64,000 nucleotides of DNA from Blepharisma stoltei. Taxonomy: Eukaryota; Ciliophora; Heterotrichea; Heterotrichida; Blepharismidae. The notes beneath the pieces were generated by a model. That model saw nothing but the letters and a program-made list of their open reading frames with translations, did not search any database and was not told where the DNA came from. Positions 11,167-21,360 of the stretch are shown here, piece by piece (position 1 is the stretch's first letter; every line of letters starts with the position of its first letter). A program made the position numbers and the translations under genes. The stretch lies in NCBI GenBank assembly GCA_914767885.1, contig CAJZBQ010000053.1:62001-126000 (forward strand), written 5' to 3'.

Positions 11167-12726
11167 TTATCTCTTCTGAGCTATTATATCTTCATATAGT
11201 TTGGCATTTCTTTTAAGAATTTCCTCAAGAGGTCCTAGCATTCTCTTAAATGAATGTCTGTCTAGTGATACACATCTTAAGCGAGAAGTCGCTATTACAT
11301 TTGCAGCTCTAGGTTCATTTCTTATTAGTGCAAGTTCTCCAAAATAGTCTCCAGGCCCATACTGTTTTACTTCTTCAGGAGCCCTTCCTTTTACAATAGT
11401 TTTTGTCGCGACAGCTGAGCCTTCTTCAATTATATAGAACACATCCCCGGCTTCTCCTTCTCTAATAACATGCTCTCCTTCCTCATAATTCACACTAATA
11501 AAAGCATCAGCAAGCTGAGACCTTTCATAAGGATCCATCGACTCCAAAATTTCTACCCTCGACAAAAATGCTTCATAGCGTTCTCTTTTCCTTATTGCTG
11601 AGCCTTTTACAATATGATTAAAACACTCTCTGTCAAGCGACCATAAAACACAGTCATTTACAGCTAAAATTGTAGCAGCGCGTGGGGCGTTATAAAGTAA
11701 AGCAAGCTCCCCAAAGGCTTCTCCAGGAAAATAGTCTTTTAAATATTTATTCTCTCCGTGGATATTTTTATAGCATTTTAGGGTGCCAGAATCAACGACA
11801 TAAAGCTCATTTCCGTCGTCTCCTTGACGAATTACAGTGTCATTGTTTTGGAAAACACGCTCGTCCATGGCGTTGACGACAATTTCTTTTTCTTTTTCGT
11901 CCAAGGCACTAAACATAAAAGAATGACTGAGCCTTTCAAAAATCCTGGATTTTTGCTCACTCTCCCCCCCCCCCTCCGTGAGCGAACAAAACCATTAGAA
12001 AAATCGCCATTTTTTGACCAAAAACCCACCCTCCGTGAGTGAACAAAAATTTTTTTAATAGAAAAAAATTTTAATGGAAAAAAATTTTGATATATAAGTG
12101 ATAATTAGTATAATGAAATCTAGAGCTAATTCTGATTAATTTTAAACAAATTGCGTTTTAAAACATAAATTTTGCAAATTAAATTAATATTTGCTTCCCA
12201 ATTTTTGCAAATTAGGATTTTTTTAAATTTCGAAAAAAATATTTTTTTATAAAATTTATATATAAATTTTTTTTAAAAAAAAAAAATTAACCCCCCTCCG
12301 TGAGCGAACAAAATTTTTTTGTTCGCTCACGGAGGGGGGGGGGGAGTCAGGCGTTTTTTCTATGATTCTTGGGACGAAATCTTCTTTTTTGTTCCAGCTG
12401 CCGTACACTTCGGCTGAAACTGCAGCTCTGTGCGATTTTCTTCGGCTTTTTTCTGCTAAATCTTCTTCAATGGCTTCTCCTTCAGAAATTTCACTTTCTT
12501 CGCCTTCTGACCCGACGTTTTGGGCTGATTTTAATCTTGCAACTTCTTGTCTGAGGATTCTAAGCTCTTCTTTTTCAGAAGGCTGATCTTGCATTCCTAA
12601 GCGACTCTGGAGTCATTTAACCATAAAAAGGACTGGATCTTCAGGCTTTGCTTCAATTAAAGAAGCAACGATATCTTGAAGCAAAGGGTTTAGAGTCCGC
12701 TGAATGTAATCTTTATGAGCACTCAT
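11167..12726 (-). CDS. PRKAR: cAMP-dependent protein kinase regulatory subunit (RI-like)
   Basis: Binds and inhibits the PKA catalytic subunit until cAMP binds. Coding 12726-12350 plus 11959-11167 gives 389 aa. Start ATG at 12724-12726 opens a dimerization/docking domain (YIQRTLNPLLQDIVASLIEA, with a TGA-Trp). Then a pseudosubstrate-like segment (HRAAVSAEVY, as in type I subunits), and two cyclic-nucleotide domains, each with its phosphate-binding cassette (FGELALLYNAPRAA and FGELALIRNEPRAA). A MITE-1 IES splits the linker; excision gives EKTP-EQKSRIFERL. Confidence 0.92.
11960..12349 (+). mobile_element. MITE-1 IES, 390 bp, in PKA regulatory subunit
   Basis: Full-length copy between TCA (11957-11959) and TCA (12347-12349). 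Ends CTCTCCCC... and ...GGGGGGAG. Each end has the CTCCGTGAGCGAACAAA motif twice. At the right end the two copies face each other as a hairpin around 12290-12345. The junction contains no TA. Confidence 0.88.
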
Positions 12727-13696
12727 ATTTATTATTGAATTTTTAAATATTTTAAAGTTTTGAGCAAAATCCTTGAAATTAAGAAGTCATTGGGGATCAA
12801 TTTTACAAAAAATTTGCATCTTCAGCTATTGTAACAAAAATCAGGATATTGAGAAACATGATATTAAGAATTATGGGAGATAAATTGTAGGTGATGGAAA
12901 GTTAACGTTATTATATATTTATTGTCAAAGCATTTATTGATTTTTTTACTTTAGTTCCCCCTCTCCTTTTTAAAATTGGAACAAAAAATTCTGTTTCAAT
13001 TTATAGGCTAATTAATTTTTTATTTTCTATAAAATTTTTTATAGAATTTAAATTAATTTATAAAGAATTATCGTCCATCGGCCTTTTTGTTGATCAGTAA
13101 ATTTGATTTATGGGCTGCAACCAGCTTGCTATTCAGCTGGGAAATAGTAGACTGATTACAGCCAGTAAACTAGTTTAATGGCATACAAATAGGCCGAATG
13201 GGGTATAACTCAAAATTTAATTTATCTATTGTGAGACTACTTAAATAATATTATAATTGCATTTTAACCGTTTATAAATAAAATGGCATTCGGTTCAAGA
13301 GAAATTGGCTCTGCCAATTTTCTCTCCCTCATGGAATTTTATTTATGGGGGTGGGTTTTTCTCTCGAGAACTTCTGCACAGCAATAGTCGTTTAACTTTG
13401 GGGATAACCAAAGGCACGACTCCTCAGTGCACTCAAGATTTCGGAGTTTTACCTCTCAGCACGTCCCCACGGGAGGATGACCCTTAGGTGGAACACGCGC
13501 AGGAGCTGAGTCTGGACGAGCGACGGCAACGCGCCGGGTGAGATGTGCGGCGATTTATCTGGCGACTAGCCTCATAGAAGGCTTGGGTGTGGGCTGACCA
13601 CATATTCCAAGATGGTTTGGTGACGTCACTAGTTGTCGCTTTGACCCCTTTTTCATTGAGGGGTGTGGGCACTAGACACCTTAAAGACTATGTAAC

Positions 13697-13754
<58 letters not shown>

Positions 13755-14993
13755 GTAAGTAAGTAAGCATTTTACCCGTTTAATTTAGCAAAACTAGCTT
13801 TTTTACCTATAAAATTTTACTAGTGAAAAATTGTTCCAATTTAAAGAGTGCTAGAGTGCCCTTGCACTTACAATTACTTAATTATAAAAAAGCTCCCTTT
13901 CAGGATCCGAAGATCCTTATTACCTCCCATAACGCTCCACTATGCTTCGCCGACAATCATCTAACGACCTTCATAGTCTTACTCCTACAATACATGGGAC
14001 TGCGCATGCTCCATGTTAGTCGAAAAGTTTGGGTTTCTATGCAGTGCGCCAAGGGTATGGCTTCTAGAAAATTAGAGAAAAAATTCTGGCCATCTGTGGG
14101 AAAGATGAAAATTCGTAGTCCAGGACGCATTGTCAGGTATCTCGCTGAGGAACGCGCTCCCGATTGACCAGCAGGAATCTCACTTCACTGGTATTGTTTG
14201 GACACCCCTTTCCAGCTCCGGGCTCCATTTTCTTCGAGTTTAAACCTCGATCTGGATATGCACCTGCAATCAGCCGCCCGGATATTGCGCTCCACAAAGC
14301 CAACTAAAACCTAGCCGAATTCACATATCGAACGCCAAGCTCCCTCCCTCAAGGTTCCTGGACCTCCCCAGCTACATTCATGGCATTTTTATATACGGAC
14401 TAGAGCACCCCAAAAAATGGAAATTTACCTATATTTTGTTTCAATTTAAACAGGAAGGGGAGATTAAGATATTTTTCGCAAATAATCCAGTTTTTTTTGG
14501 CGATTTCCGTGCGATATATAAATGGATTTACTTAAAAAACTAAGCACAATATCAGAGGCTGACTCCGGGCAAGAGCACTAAATTAACTTAATTAAGATTA
14601 TATGAGAATTTCCTGTGATACCTCCTAGTTATTTTACCCCACTCTTGATTTGCTTTATGCTGTCTGCCTTTCGGCTATATCTCCTCCGAAATGTAGGGAT
14701 CCACACTTCTCAGAGTATAGTGGGACAGGCCACCATACCCTGTATCAAGTATGCATTGACTTTCAGAAAATTCGAAAAATAAATATTCTGATTGGGTTGC
14801 CGATTAATCTATTATCGCACTCGATTGCCCAGTTTACAAAATATGCTTTGCTGGGCATATTTTTCTAACTTCACGATCCACCAAACTAAGTAAAACTTGG
14901 CCAGATACACAATGCCGGGTGCTTTTATCCCTTCCACAACATCGCCAGATCACTTCGGCTACAGATTTCGGTTTTTCCATGCCTTTTTAATGT
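12727..14993. repeat. Nested repeat region without a conserved gene
   Basis: The region may be one large composite element: weak inverted ends CTTTAGTTCCCCCTCTCC near 12949-12966 and GGAAGGGGAGATTAAG near 14453-14468. Inside are the R1 retroposon (13275-13766), GC-richer stretches at about 13900-14380 and 14640-14990 resembling the R4 element at 46116-46631 in reverse, and AT-rich filler. Short ORFs here (for example 13823-14167) show no conserved motif and are not called as genes. Confidence 0.45.
13275..13766 (+). mobile_element. Retroposon-like element, family R1, with (GTAA)n tail
   Basis: Head AAAATGGCATTCGGTTCAAG, GC-richer body, tail of about 18 GTAA units (13697-13766). Flanked by a 16-bp duplication GCATTTTAACCGTTTA (13259-13274) and GCATTTTACCCGTTTA (13767-13782) with one mismatch. 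A reverse copy with the same head interrupts SAC1 at 43850-44293. Confidence 0.82.
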
Positions 14994-15293
14994 ATGTCGG
15001 GAGATCACAGTCCTGGATTATCTCCACAAGGGTCTCAATTAACTGTAAAGAGCCGTAAAACTGTCGAAAATTTTCTATCTCTAATATCCGAAGAAGAGCA
15101 AGAAATCGATCCACCTTCACCTCATGAAGGCAAAATTACTACGACTTCTATAAATAAAATTTCTATCGAGCGACTCTCAGAGCCAAACCAAATTATAAAG
15201 ATAATTAAAATCGAGGAAGAAAGTATGGAGCCTTTGGTTAACTCGAAAATAATTCATAACAACAACTGCTCCTGTACATGTTCTGTATTTTAA
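14994..15293 (+). CDS. Hypothetical 99-aa protein
   Basis: Open frame from ATG 14994 to TAA, AT-content and codon use like neighbouring genes. Ser/Pro/Glu-rich and mostly disordered, ending NNNCSCTCSVF, so a C-terminal Cys cluster could be acylated. It starts just after repeat DNA, so the true N-terminus may lie upstream behind another IES. Confidence 0.4.
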   Translation: MSGDHSPGLSPQGSQLTVKSRKTVENFLSLISEEEQEIDPPSPHEGKITTTSINKISIERLSEPNQIIKIIKIEEESMEPLVNSKIIHNNNCSCTCSVF

Positions 15294-15640
15294 TTACTAT
15301 TCAAGCAATTTTTAACTTATTTATTCAGCTTTTAACATATAGCCAGATTATGCAGAGTTAATTAGGCAAGTAAGTCATTTTTACTCTGAACTAATGGCCT
15401 TGCGGACCTTTTATCTGCTGCCCTTTATCAGGCACCAAGAAGATTTCCATTAGATGGGTTTGATTATTTGCCTAGCCCTAAACATATGGCGCGTTGTGGC
15501 CACTTTTCTACCTAAATGTATCCATCTTGATAATGTCAAGCAATCAAATTATCTTCCCTAAATTTAAAAAACCCACCCATTATATTGAAATAATGCGAAA
15601 ACATAAATGCTTCAGATAGAACATAATATTTCTTATAAAT

Positions 15641-17390
15641 ATGGGATACGGACCGTCAGGTGTGTATATCCTTGATATGAAAGGAAAAACCATCATCCAC
15701 CGTGCATATCGTCGCGATGCACCTGCTTCTACAACAGTAAGCGACAGATTCACCCGGTTAGTTCTGGAAGCTGAAGAAGAAAACATCAAGCCAGTTTTCC
15801 TTCACAATGACATCAACTACATGTGGATCCGCTACAACAATTTATTCATCGTCGGTACCAGTGCCTTAAATGCAAATGCTATGATGGTCTTTGCATTCCT
15901 CTATAAGCTGGCTGAAGTCCTAACTCACTATTTCCGAGAGCTTGAAGAAGAAAGCATAAAGGACAACTTTGTAGTGACTTATGAGTTATTAGATGAAATG
16001 ATTGATAATGGGTACCCACAAACAACTGAATATAAAGTCCTCAGAGAATATATAAAAAGCGAGTCGCATAGGCTGCAGCAGGAAGAAGAACAGCAAGCAG
16101 TTGTCCCTATTTCTGTTTCGAATGCAGTATCATGGAGAAGTGAAGGAATCAAATATAAGAAGAACGAAGTTTTTCTTGATGTGATTGAAAGATTGAACTT
16201 ATTGGTCGCTTCGAATGGAAATGTGCTGAGATCAGAAATATTAGGGGTGCTAAAAATGAGGACTTTGCTGTCGGGGATGCCAGAACTAAAATTGGGGCTT
16301 AATGATAAACTGTTGTTTGAAGCGACAGGGAGACAGACAAGAGGAAAAGCTATTGAATTAGAAGATATTAAGTTTCATCAATGTGTAAGGTTAGCAAGGT
16401 TCGAAAATGATAGGACAATCAGCTTCATCCCTCCAGATGGAGAATTTGAACTGATGTCATATAGGCTAAACACTCATGTAAAACCATTAATTTGGGTTGA
16501 AAGCAGAGTTGAGCATTTAAGCAGCTCAAAGCTAGAACTTGTGGTAAAAGCTAAAAGTCAGTTTAAGACAAGATCAATTGCAAATAATGTCCAAATTTTG
16601 ATTCCAGTTCCAAATGATGCAGCATCACCTAATTTCAAAACTACAATTGGACTTGTGAAATACGATCCTACTCAAGATTCAATTGTCTGGACACTAAAAC
16701 AATTCCAAGGACAAAAAGAATATATGCTAAGGGCTTCATTCACTTTGCCAAGTGTCGCTAGTGAAGACCGAAACAGATTCCAAAAAATTCCAATAAGACT
16801 TATTTTTGAAATTCCTTATTTCACTGGATAGAAATAAAATGGTAACGTTGACAAAATTGGTCTCTGGGGCGCTCCCTATGGAGGAGAATGGGCCCATACT
16901 GAAGCAGCTGAAAACAGGGCCTCTGCCACTTTTTTAAGTAGGCATTCAGGGATGGGGATGCTTCGCCTAAGAGAGGAAAGTGTGTCTCTCCCGAAGGTTT
17001 CCTGTCCCTGCCTGATGGGCGAGACAGGTTTTACCTCTCACATAGTCTTCGCCTATCGAGATTATTGGGGCAATCGATTGTGGTGGCTCTAGCCTAGGGA
17101 GCTAATCCTTAGACTAGGTGAGTCTCGCCAGAAAATTCAAGAAAGCGAAATTTTGGTTGTGCCTCACACTAGTGTATAAGCATCCAGTGCACGCGCCACT
17201 ATACCTGCATTCAAGGTAGTTCAGCTAATGGAAATCCCACTAATGGCTGCATAAATTTAATATCAATCTATTCACTGTATCAGGAATCCAAGTCAGATAC
17301 TTAAAAATCATAGAAAAATCAGGCTACCAAGCATTGCCATGGGTAAGGTATATAACCCAAAATGGAGATTATCAAATAAGGATGCTTTAA
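15641..17390 (+). CDS. AP1M: AP-1 clathrin adaptor, medium (mu) subunit
   Basis: Cargo-binding subunit of the clathrin adaptor at the trans-Golgi/endosome. Coding 15641-16826 plus 17278-17390 gives 432 aa, the usual length. N-terminal longin-like domain (VYILDMKGKTIIHRAYRRD), then the mu homology domain (SWRSEGIKYKKNEVFLDVIE, LKLGLNDK, PPDGEFELMSYRL). The segment after the IES supplies the conserved end (SGIQVRYLKIIEKSGYQALP, WVRYITQNGDYQIR). Without excision the protein would stop at PYFTG and lack this tail. Confidence 0.95.
16827..17277 (+). mobile_element. Retroposon-like IES, family R3, 451 bp, in AP-1 mu
   Basis: Flanked by TTCACTG (16820-16826 and 17271-17277), with one slipped T extending the match. 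Head AAATAAAATGGTAACGTTG; GC-rich body. A related head and body is found in the SRPK IES at 59651 onward. Excision restores FEIPYFT-VSGIQVRY. The 7-bp junction repeat has no TA. Confidence 0.85.
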
Positions 17391-17510
17391 GCCATAATAT
17401 TACCATTCTTTAAGATATAAAAATTGGTACTTCATAAAATGATTAATTTGATTACCTATTAATTTATTTCAAGTATTTCTTTATTTATTAAGCCAATTAA
17501 CCCCAAAGAT

Positions 17511-18044
17511 TTAACTTACTGTGAAGCTGAGCATCATGCGGACAATGGCACCGAAGTTTTGGCCAGCAATGATGTATTGCTTGTTCTTGAATGCGTTGGT
17601 CATTTGGTCGAGATCTGTAGAGATTGCTGATTTGTGGGTGAAATATCTGACCATAATCTCACTGAAAGTTTGTGGGTCTGAAAGGGCCTCAATCTTTTCG
17701 ATCAAAATAGGGAGTTTGCAGGAGTTGGAAACTGTTTCGAATTGAGTGTTGAATAGGGTTAGAACAGCTGGAACGTCGTTGCAGGCTGTAAAATTGAAAA
17801 ATGCGCACTTGACGACCATTTGGGAGACTGCTTCAAAAGCAGGGTGAAGTTTGGCAGTGTTGTTGTAGCAGGCTGAGAGTGGGGTGAGTTTGCTTTGAAG
17901 TCCTTGTGCAACTCCCAAGGTGAAGTTTCCAACGGCTTTAAATGGGTTCACTAGGGTTGTGTCTGCAGCAAGTCCAGATTCTGCTGGGTTTTCGAAGCTC
18001 TGAGCACCGAATGCGAACAGAACAATTAAGACAACAAATTTCAT
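17511..18044 (-). CDS. Secreted protein of unknown function, 177 aa
   Basis: Signal peptide MKFVVLIVLFAFGAQSFE, then a helical domain with Cys residues (ACYNN, VVKCAFF, TACND, NSCKL) likely to form disulfides, and Asn-glycosylation sites (NFTL, NNTA, NFTA). No family recognised. Stands alone between AT-rich spacers. Could be extracellular or lumenal. Confidence 0.7.
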   Translation of the reverse strand: MKFVVLIVLFAFGAQSFENPAESGLAADTTLVNPFKAVGNFTLGVAQGLQSKLTPLSACYNNTAKLHPAFEAVSQMVVKCAFFNFTACNDVPAVLTLFNTQFETVSNSCKLPILIEKIEALSDPQTFSEIMVRYFTHKSAISTDLDQMTNAFKNKQYIIAGQNFGAIVRMMLSFTVS

Positions 18045-18558
18045 TTATTATTAGTTGAATAAAATATGAATCTAAAATCGAGGGTTAGGGAGACTTAGGC
18101 AGGGGAAGATATTTATTAAAATAACATTGATAAATTAGCTTAAATTAAATTATAGGAGCCAATTCATGGTGGCTAATTTTTATATTGGGATTCTATTATG
18201 CAAGGAAAGGATGGATATATTTGCTAAGTAATTGAGGAGGAATAGCTGAGATAGCTTAAGGCTATATAATAATAACTTGGAAATATCATAGCAAAGTGCT
18301 AACCTAATAAAAATAAATCATAAAGGCCAAACAGAAATTTAAATTTAAGAAGCTAAATAAAAGAAATATAATAATAAATTAAGATTATTATATATTTGTT
18401 AATATTGGCTGTTTTAAGAGAGCTTTAATTTAAAAATGGTTACAACAGAAAGGAATAATAGATTATTCCTTTAAAAAATTTCGTTAAAATTCATTACTCA
18501 TTTATCGCTTTATCGTTTATATTACTTAAATATTTATTCTCATCCTTTACACATATAA
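18045..18558. other. AT-rich intergenic spacer
   Basis: Nothing recognised beyond AT-rich sequence between two divergently oriented genes. Confidence 0.5.
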
Positions 18559-19710
18559 ATGGCAATAAATAAAAATAACGACAAATTGCTACTAATTGAA
18601 CCCTGCTTCAAGCTCAACAGCCAGTCAAGAGAACGAACAATTCTTAGTCAAGTTTCAAGCACTCCAAGCTTAGGATTGCAAATAAATTCTTCGCTTTCTT
18701 CTCTTCATCAAAAACCCCAAAAATTAAAACCAAAAAAGTACAAGGAAAACCAAGTCAACGTAGTTCTCCCTGAAATACACTGCTATGAAACCTTTATTCC
18801 TCATTCCCCTCTTGGCTTATGAGCAAAATTATCCTAGGTTATAAACATTTGAAATAAAAAATATAATTTAATTTATGAATCTATAGATTTTTTTTGATGA
18901 ATAGCCCATCAATAGCTGACTGACAACTGAATTCACAATTGGTCCGATCAACATTATTTGGTCTAACCAAATTGAATTTACATAAATAATTTTTTTGACA
19001 AATAGTGTTGAATAGATTAGATTGTAAATTTAGTAGTCGATCACTTACTAACAGGGTTGCTTATCAGAAATCGATATTTTTTAAAAGTGAGAGATGTTTA
19101 AAACTTAATATAATTAACTGGGATCTCATTATTACAAATATTAATAATATCTAATTATTAGTAAAAATTCTTTATAAAATAATTTCTCTTAACAATCTGG
19201 TCTTACTCGCTAAAGAACAAAAAGAGTCAGCAAGATATCCAGACAACGCGCGACAGTATAAATTATTCTAAAAACAGTGAAAACTCCAAAGAATTTGATG
19301 TAATAAAAACAGACAGAAGTAAACAGCAAAGCTTATTGTCAGGCTTTGAGTACCCAATTTATCTATATAATGATGCCTACCAGCCAACTCCCCGAAGTAG
19401 AAGCAAAAACTGGCATCCTTTGCAGAGCCAATTAGAAAGTCATAGAAAAAAATTCAGATTGAGAAAGCTTACAAGTGATAAAAATATTCATAAAAAGCAC
19501 CCGAATGAAGATAGAAGCTTCAGCCCATTTAATTTTAATGATTTACAACCAAAACACTCTAACTCATTTCTTTCAGTATCTAAGTCTCAAGCTATTCAAA
19601 CTATCATCAACAAGAAAAAATTAATTAAACATGCACATCCTGATATTTTGACAAGCAGAAGAAAAGCAAGTGCTTCTCCATTCATAATTAGGTCTGCTAC
19701 TAAGTCTTAA
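18559..19710 (+). CDS. Basic low-complexity protein, 260 aa, split by an IES
   Basis: No family recognised. Two open blocks share composition (Ser, Lys, Asn, Gln). Joining 18559-18836 to 19206-19710 at TA gives GLWAKLS-YSLKNKKSQQD with no stop and 261 codons including the stop. The C-terminal block is strongly basic. The alternative is two unrelated short genes; the first then ends at TAG 18835-18837 and the second lacks a clear ATG, which favours the joined model. Confidence 0.5.
18837..19205. other. Candidate TA-bounded IES, 369 bp
   Basis: Inferred from the frame of the surrounding gene: TCC TA| and |TAC TCG. AT-rich, stops in all frames, contains short inverted pieces around GGTCTAACCAAATTG. 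No family similarity seen, so this is the least certain of the larger IES calls. Confidence 0.5.
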
Positions 19711-19770
19711 GCGGTAAAATGAAATATAAGAATATTTATCAAACACAGTTATTTACTAATTAGATGTATT

Positions 19771-20022
19771 TTAACCCCATGGATCTTCATCATTTCTGAA
19801 ATTCAACTTAAGTTGAACTTTCGCGTTTGGGCAGCGCTTCATGTGATTGTACAGTTCACAGTTGGGAATATGGTGTGCTGGGTTGTAAGGGCAAATCTTG
19901 AACATTTGACTCATGTGTTTTCGATCTGGGCACTTTGTGTAATGCCAAAGCAATCTCGCAGGGTTTACCAAGTGATCTGGGTTATAAGAGCAAGCTATTT
20001 TTGGTTCTAAGCTATTAATCAT
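19771..20022 (-). CDS. GTSF1/U11-48K-like double CHHC zinc-finger protein
   Basis: Small (83 aa) RNA-binding candidate. Two CHHC fingers in tandem: C-SYNPDHLVNPARLLWH-YTK-C and C-PYNPAHHIPNCELYNH-MKR-C, followed by a short acidic tail. This is the layout of GTSF1 proteins, which assist Piwi silencing; a Gtsf1 protein has been tied to scan-RNA-guided DNA elimination in Paramecium. An alternative is the U11-48K snRNP finger, but the absence of any other domain favours the GTSF1 type. The role in this organism is inferred. Confidence 0.8.
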   Translation of the reverse strand: MINSLEPKIACSYNPDHLVNPARLLWHYTKCPDRKHMSQMFKICPYNPAHHIPNCELYNHMKRCPNAKVQLKLNFRNDEDPWG

Positions 20023-20050
20023 TATAGAATTTTACTAAAGATACCATTTT

Positions 20051-21217
20051 TTAGTTATAGAGCACTGAATTAAGCAAGAGCACTAGGCCGCAGCTAAACA
20101 ATGGAAGCACTAAATTGTCGATTAGGAGAGTATAGGTTTCATACAGCGAAATTATCCCTAAAGCTCCTATTAAAATCAAATTTAATTCAAATCCTATCAG
20201 TTTTGCAAAAATGATCATAGATATCCAACCCGCCAAAGTCCCAATATAAGTCTTTTTGCGTTTTGGCCACTTTTTCTTTCCGAATTTTACTCCGAATAGA
20301 GAAGCCATCGAATCCCCAATCCCTAGACTGATCAGTCCTGAGCACATAACCAATAAATTTTTATTTGAAAAATTTCCTATAATAATTGGCACTCCACACC
20401 CAAACAATAAATAAACATGGGTAACAATAACTTCTCCAAGATCTCTTGTGTCAATAAAGCTATTCAAAAACTCATTTAAAAACCCAAAAATTTTTATATG
20501 TCGCAAAGTCTCCACCATCAAAAACCCTCAAAATGCCATTAAAAATGCCACTGATGTAAGTATAGGGTCTTGAAAAATTCCAGGGAGCAAAATCTGCAAA
20601 ATCAAGAAATGGAATAATTTTCGAATGACCATAGGATGCAACTTAAAATTCGCTTTGCAAAAATAGACAGCGATAACGCCGAGAATAGTTGTGATGGCTC
20701 ATGTTGTTATCATACTGTAATGCAAAAGGATAAAAGCTATAAGTTTCAAATCGAAAATTAAATACAATCCTTGAGAAATAGCCAAAAATGAGATAATAAT
20801 ATACGGAAATTGATTTTCCGAATTCAAGGTAAGAAATAGCAAGAAAAATCCAAGTGAAGTGACCATTTGTGAAGGGATAGATAATTCATATGGAAGATTG
20901 CCTTGAAAATAAAGCATATAAAAAGATGCAAAAATTAAGCCGAGAATGTTTGCCTCTACAGTTTTAAAAGATTTTTTCAATAGACTGAGTCCATAAGCAA
21001 TGCCAAACCAAATTAAAAGAAATCCTAATTCAGTCATTGCATTTGTAAACAGATATTTACCAAGTAAAGCGCTTAAAAGTGACAAATATTTGAATCTTCC
21101 TCTTCCAAAATCTATTAAAAAATATAGAAGTATATAGCAAATCGTTATTTTGAAACTCTTCATGATTCCAAACTCATTCATCGCCACAATTAGACTTCCT
21201 TCTACTAGAAGATCCAT
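20051..21217 (-). CDS. DOLK: Dolichol kinase
   Basis: CTP-dependent kinase making dolichyl phosphate for protein glycosylation at the ER. 388 aa read through two TGA-Trp codons. Many TM helices. The C-terminal half has the family signatures: RKLFHFL, then GIGDSMASLFGVKFGKKKWP with KKTYIGTLAG, matching the CTP-binding loop of DOLK/Sec59. The N-terminal half is poorly conserved, as is usual. Confidence 0.88.
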
Positions 21218-21360
21218 TTTATCGAGAGGTATATTTTAGCTATTTTAAATATTCATTTTAGGCAGCTGCGTGATCGTTTCTATCAAACTTAATTCTTATT
21301 ATTCATAAGCTTATTGGAGTCATTGACTTATATCGAAGTAAGATAACTATAATAAATAAA

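Noticed and set aside
13697-13766. Possible CRISPR-like or telomere-like array
   Set aside because: A simple GTAA tandem tail without spacers, attached to a retroposon and followed by its target duplication.
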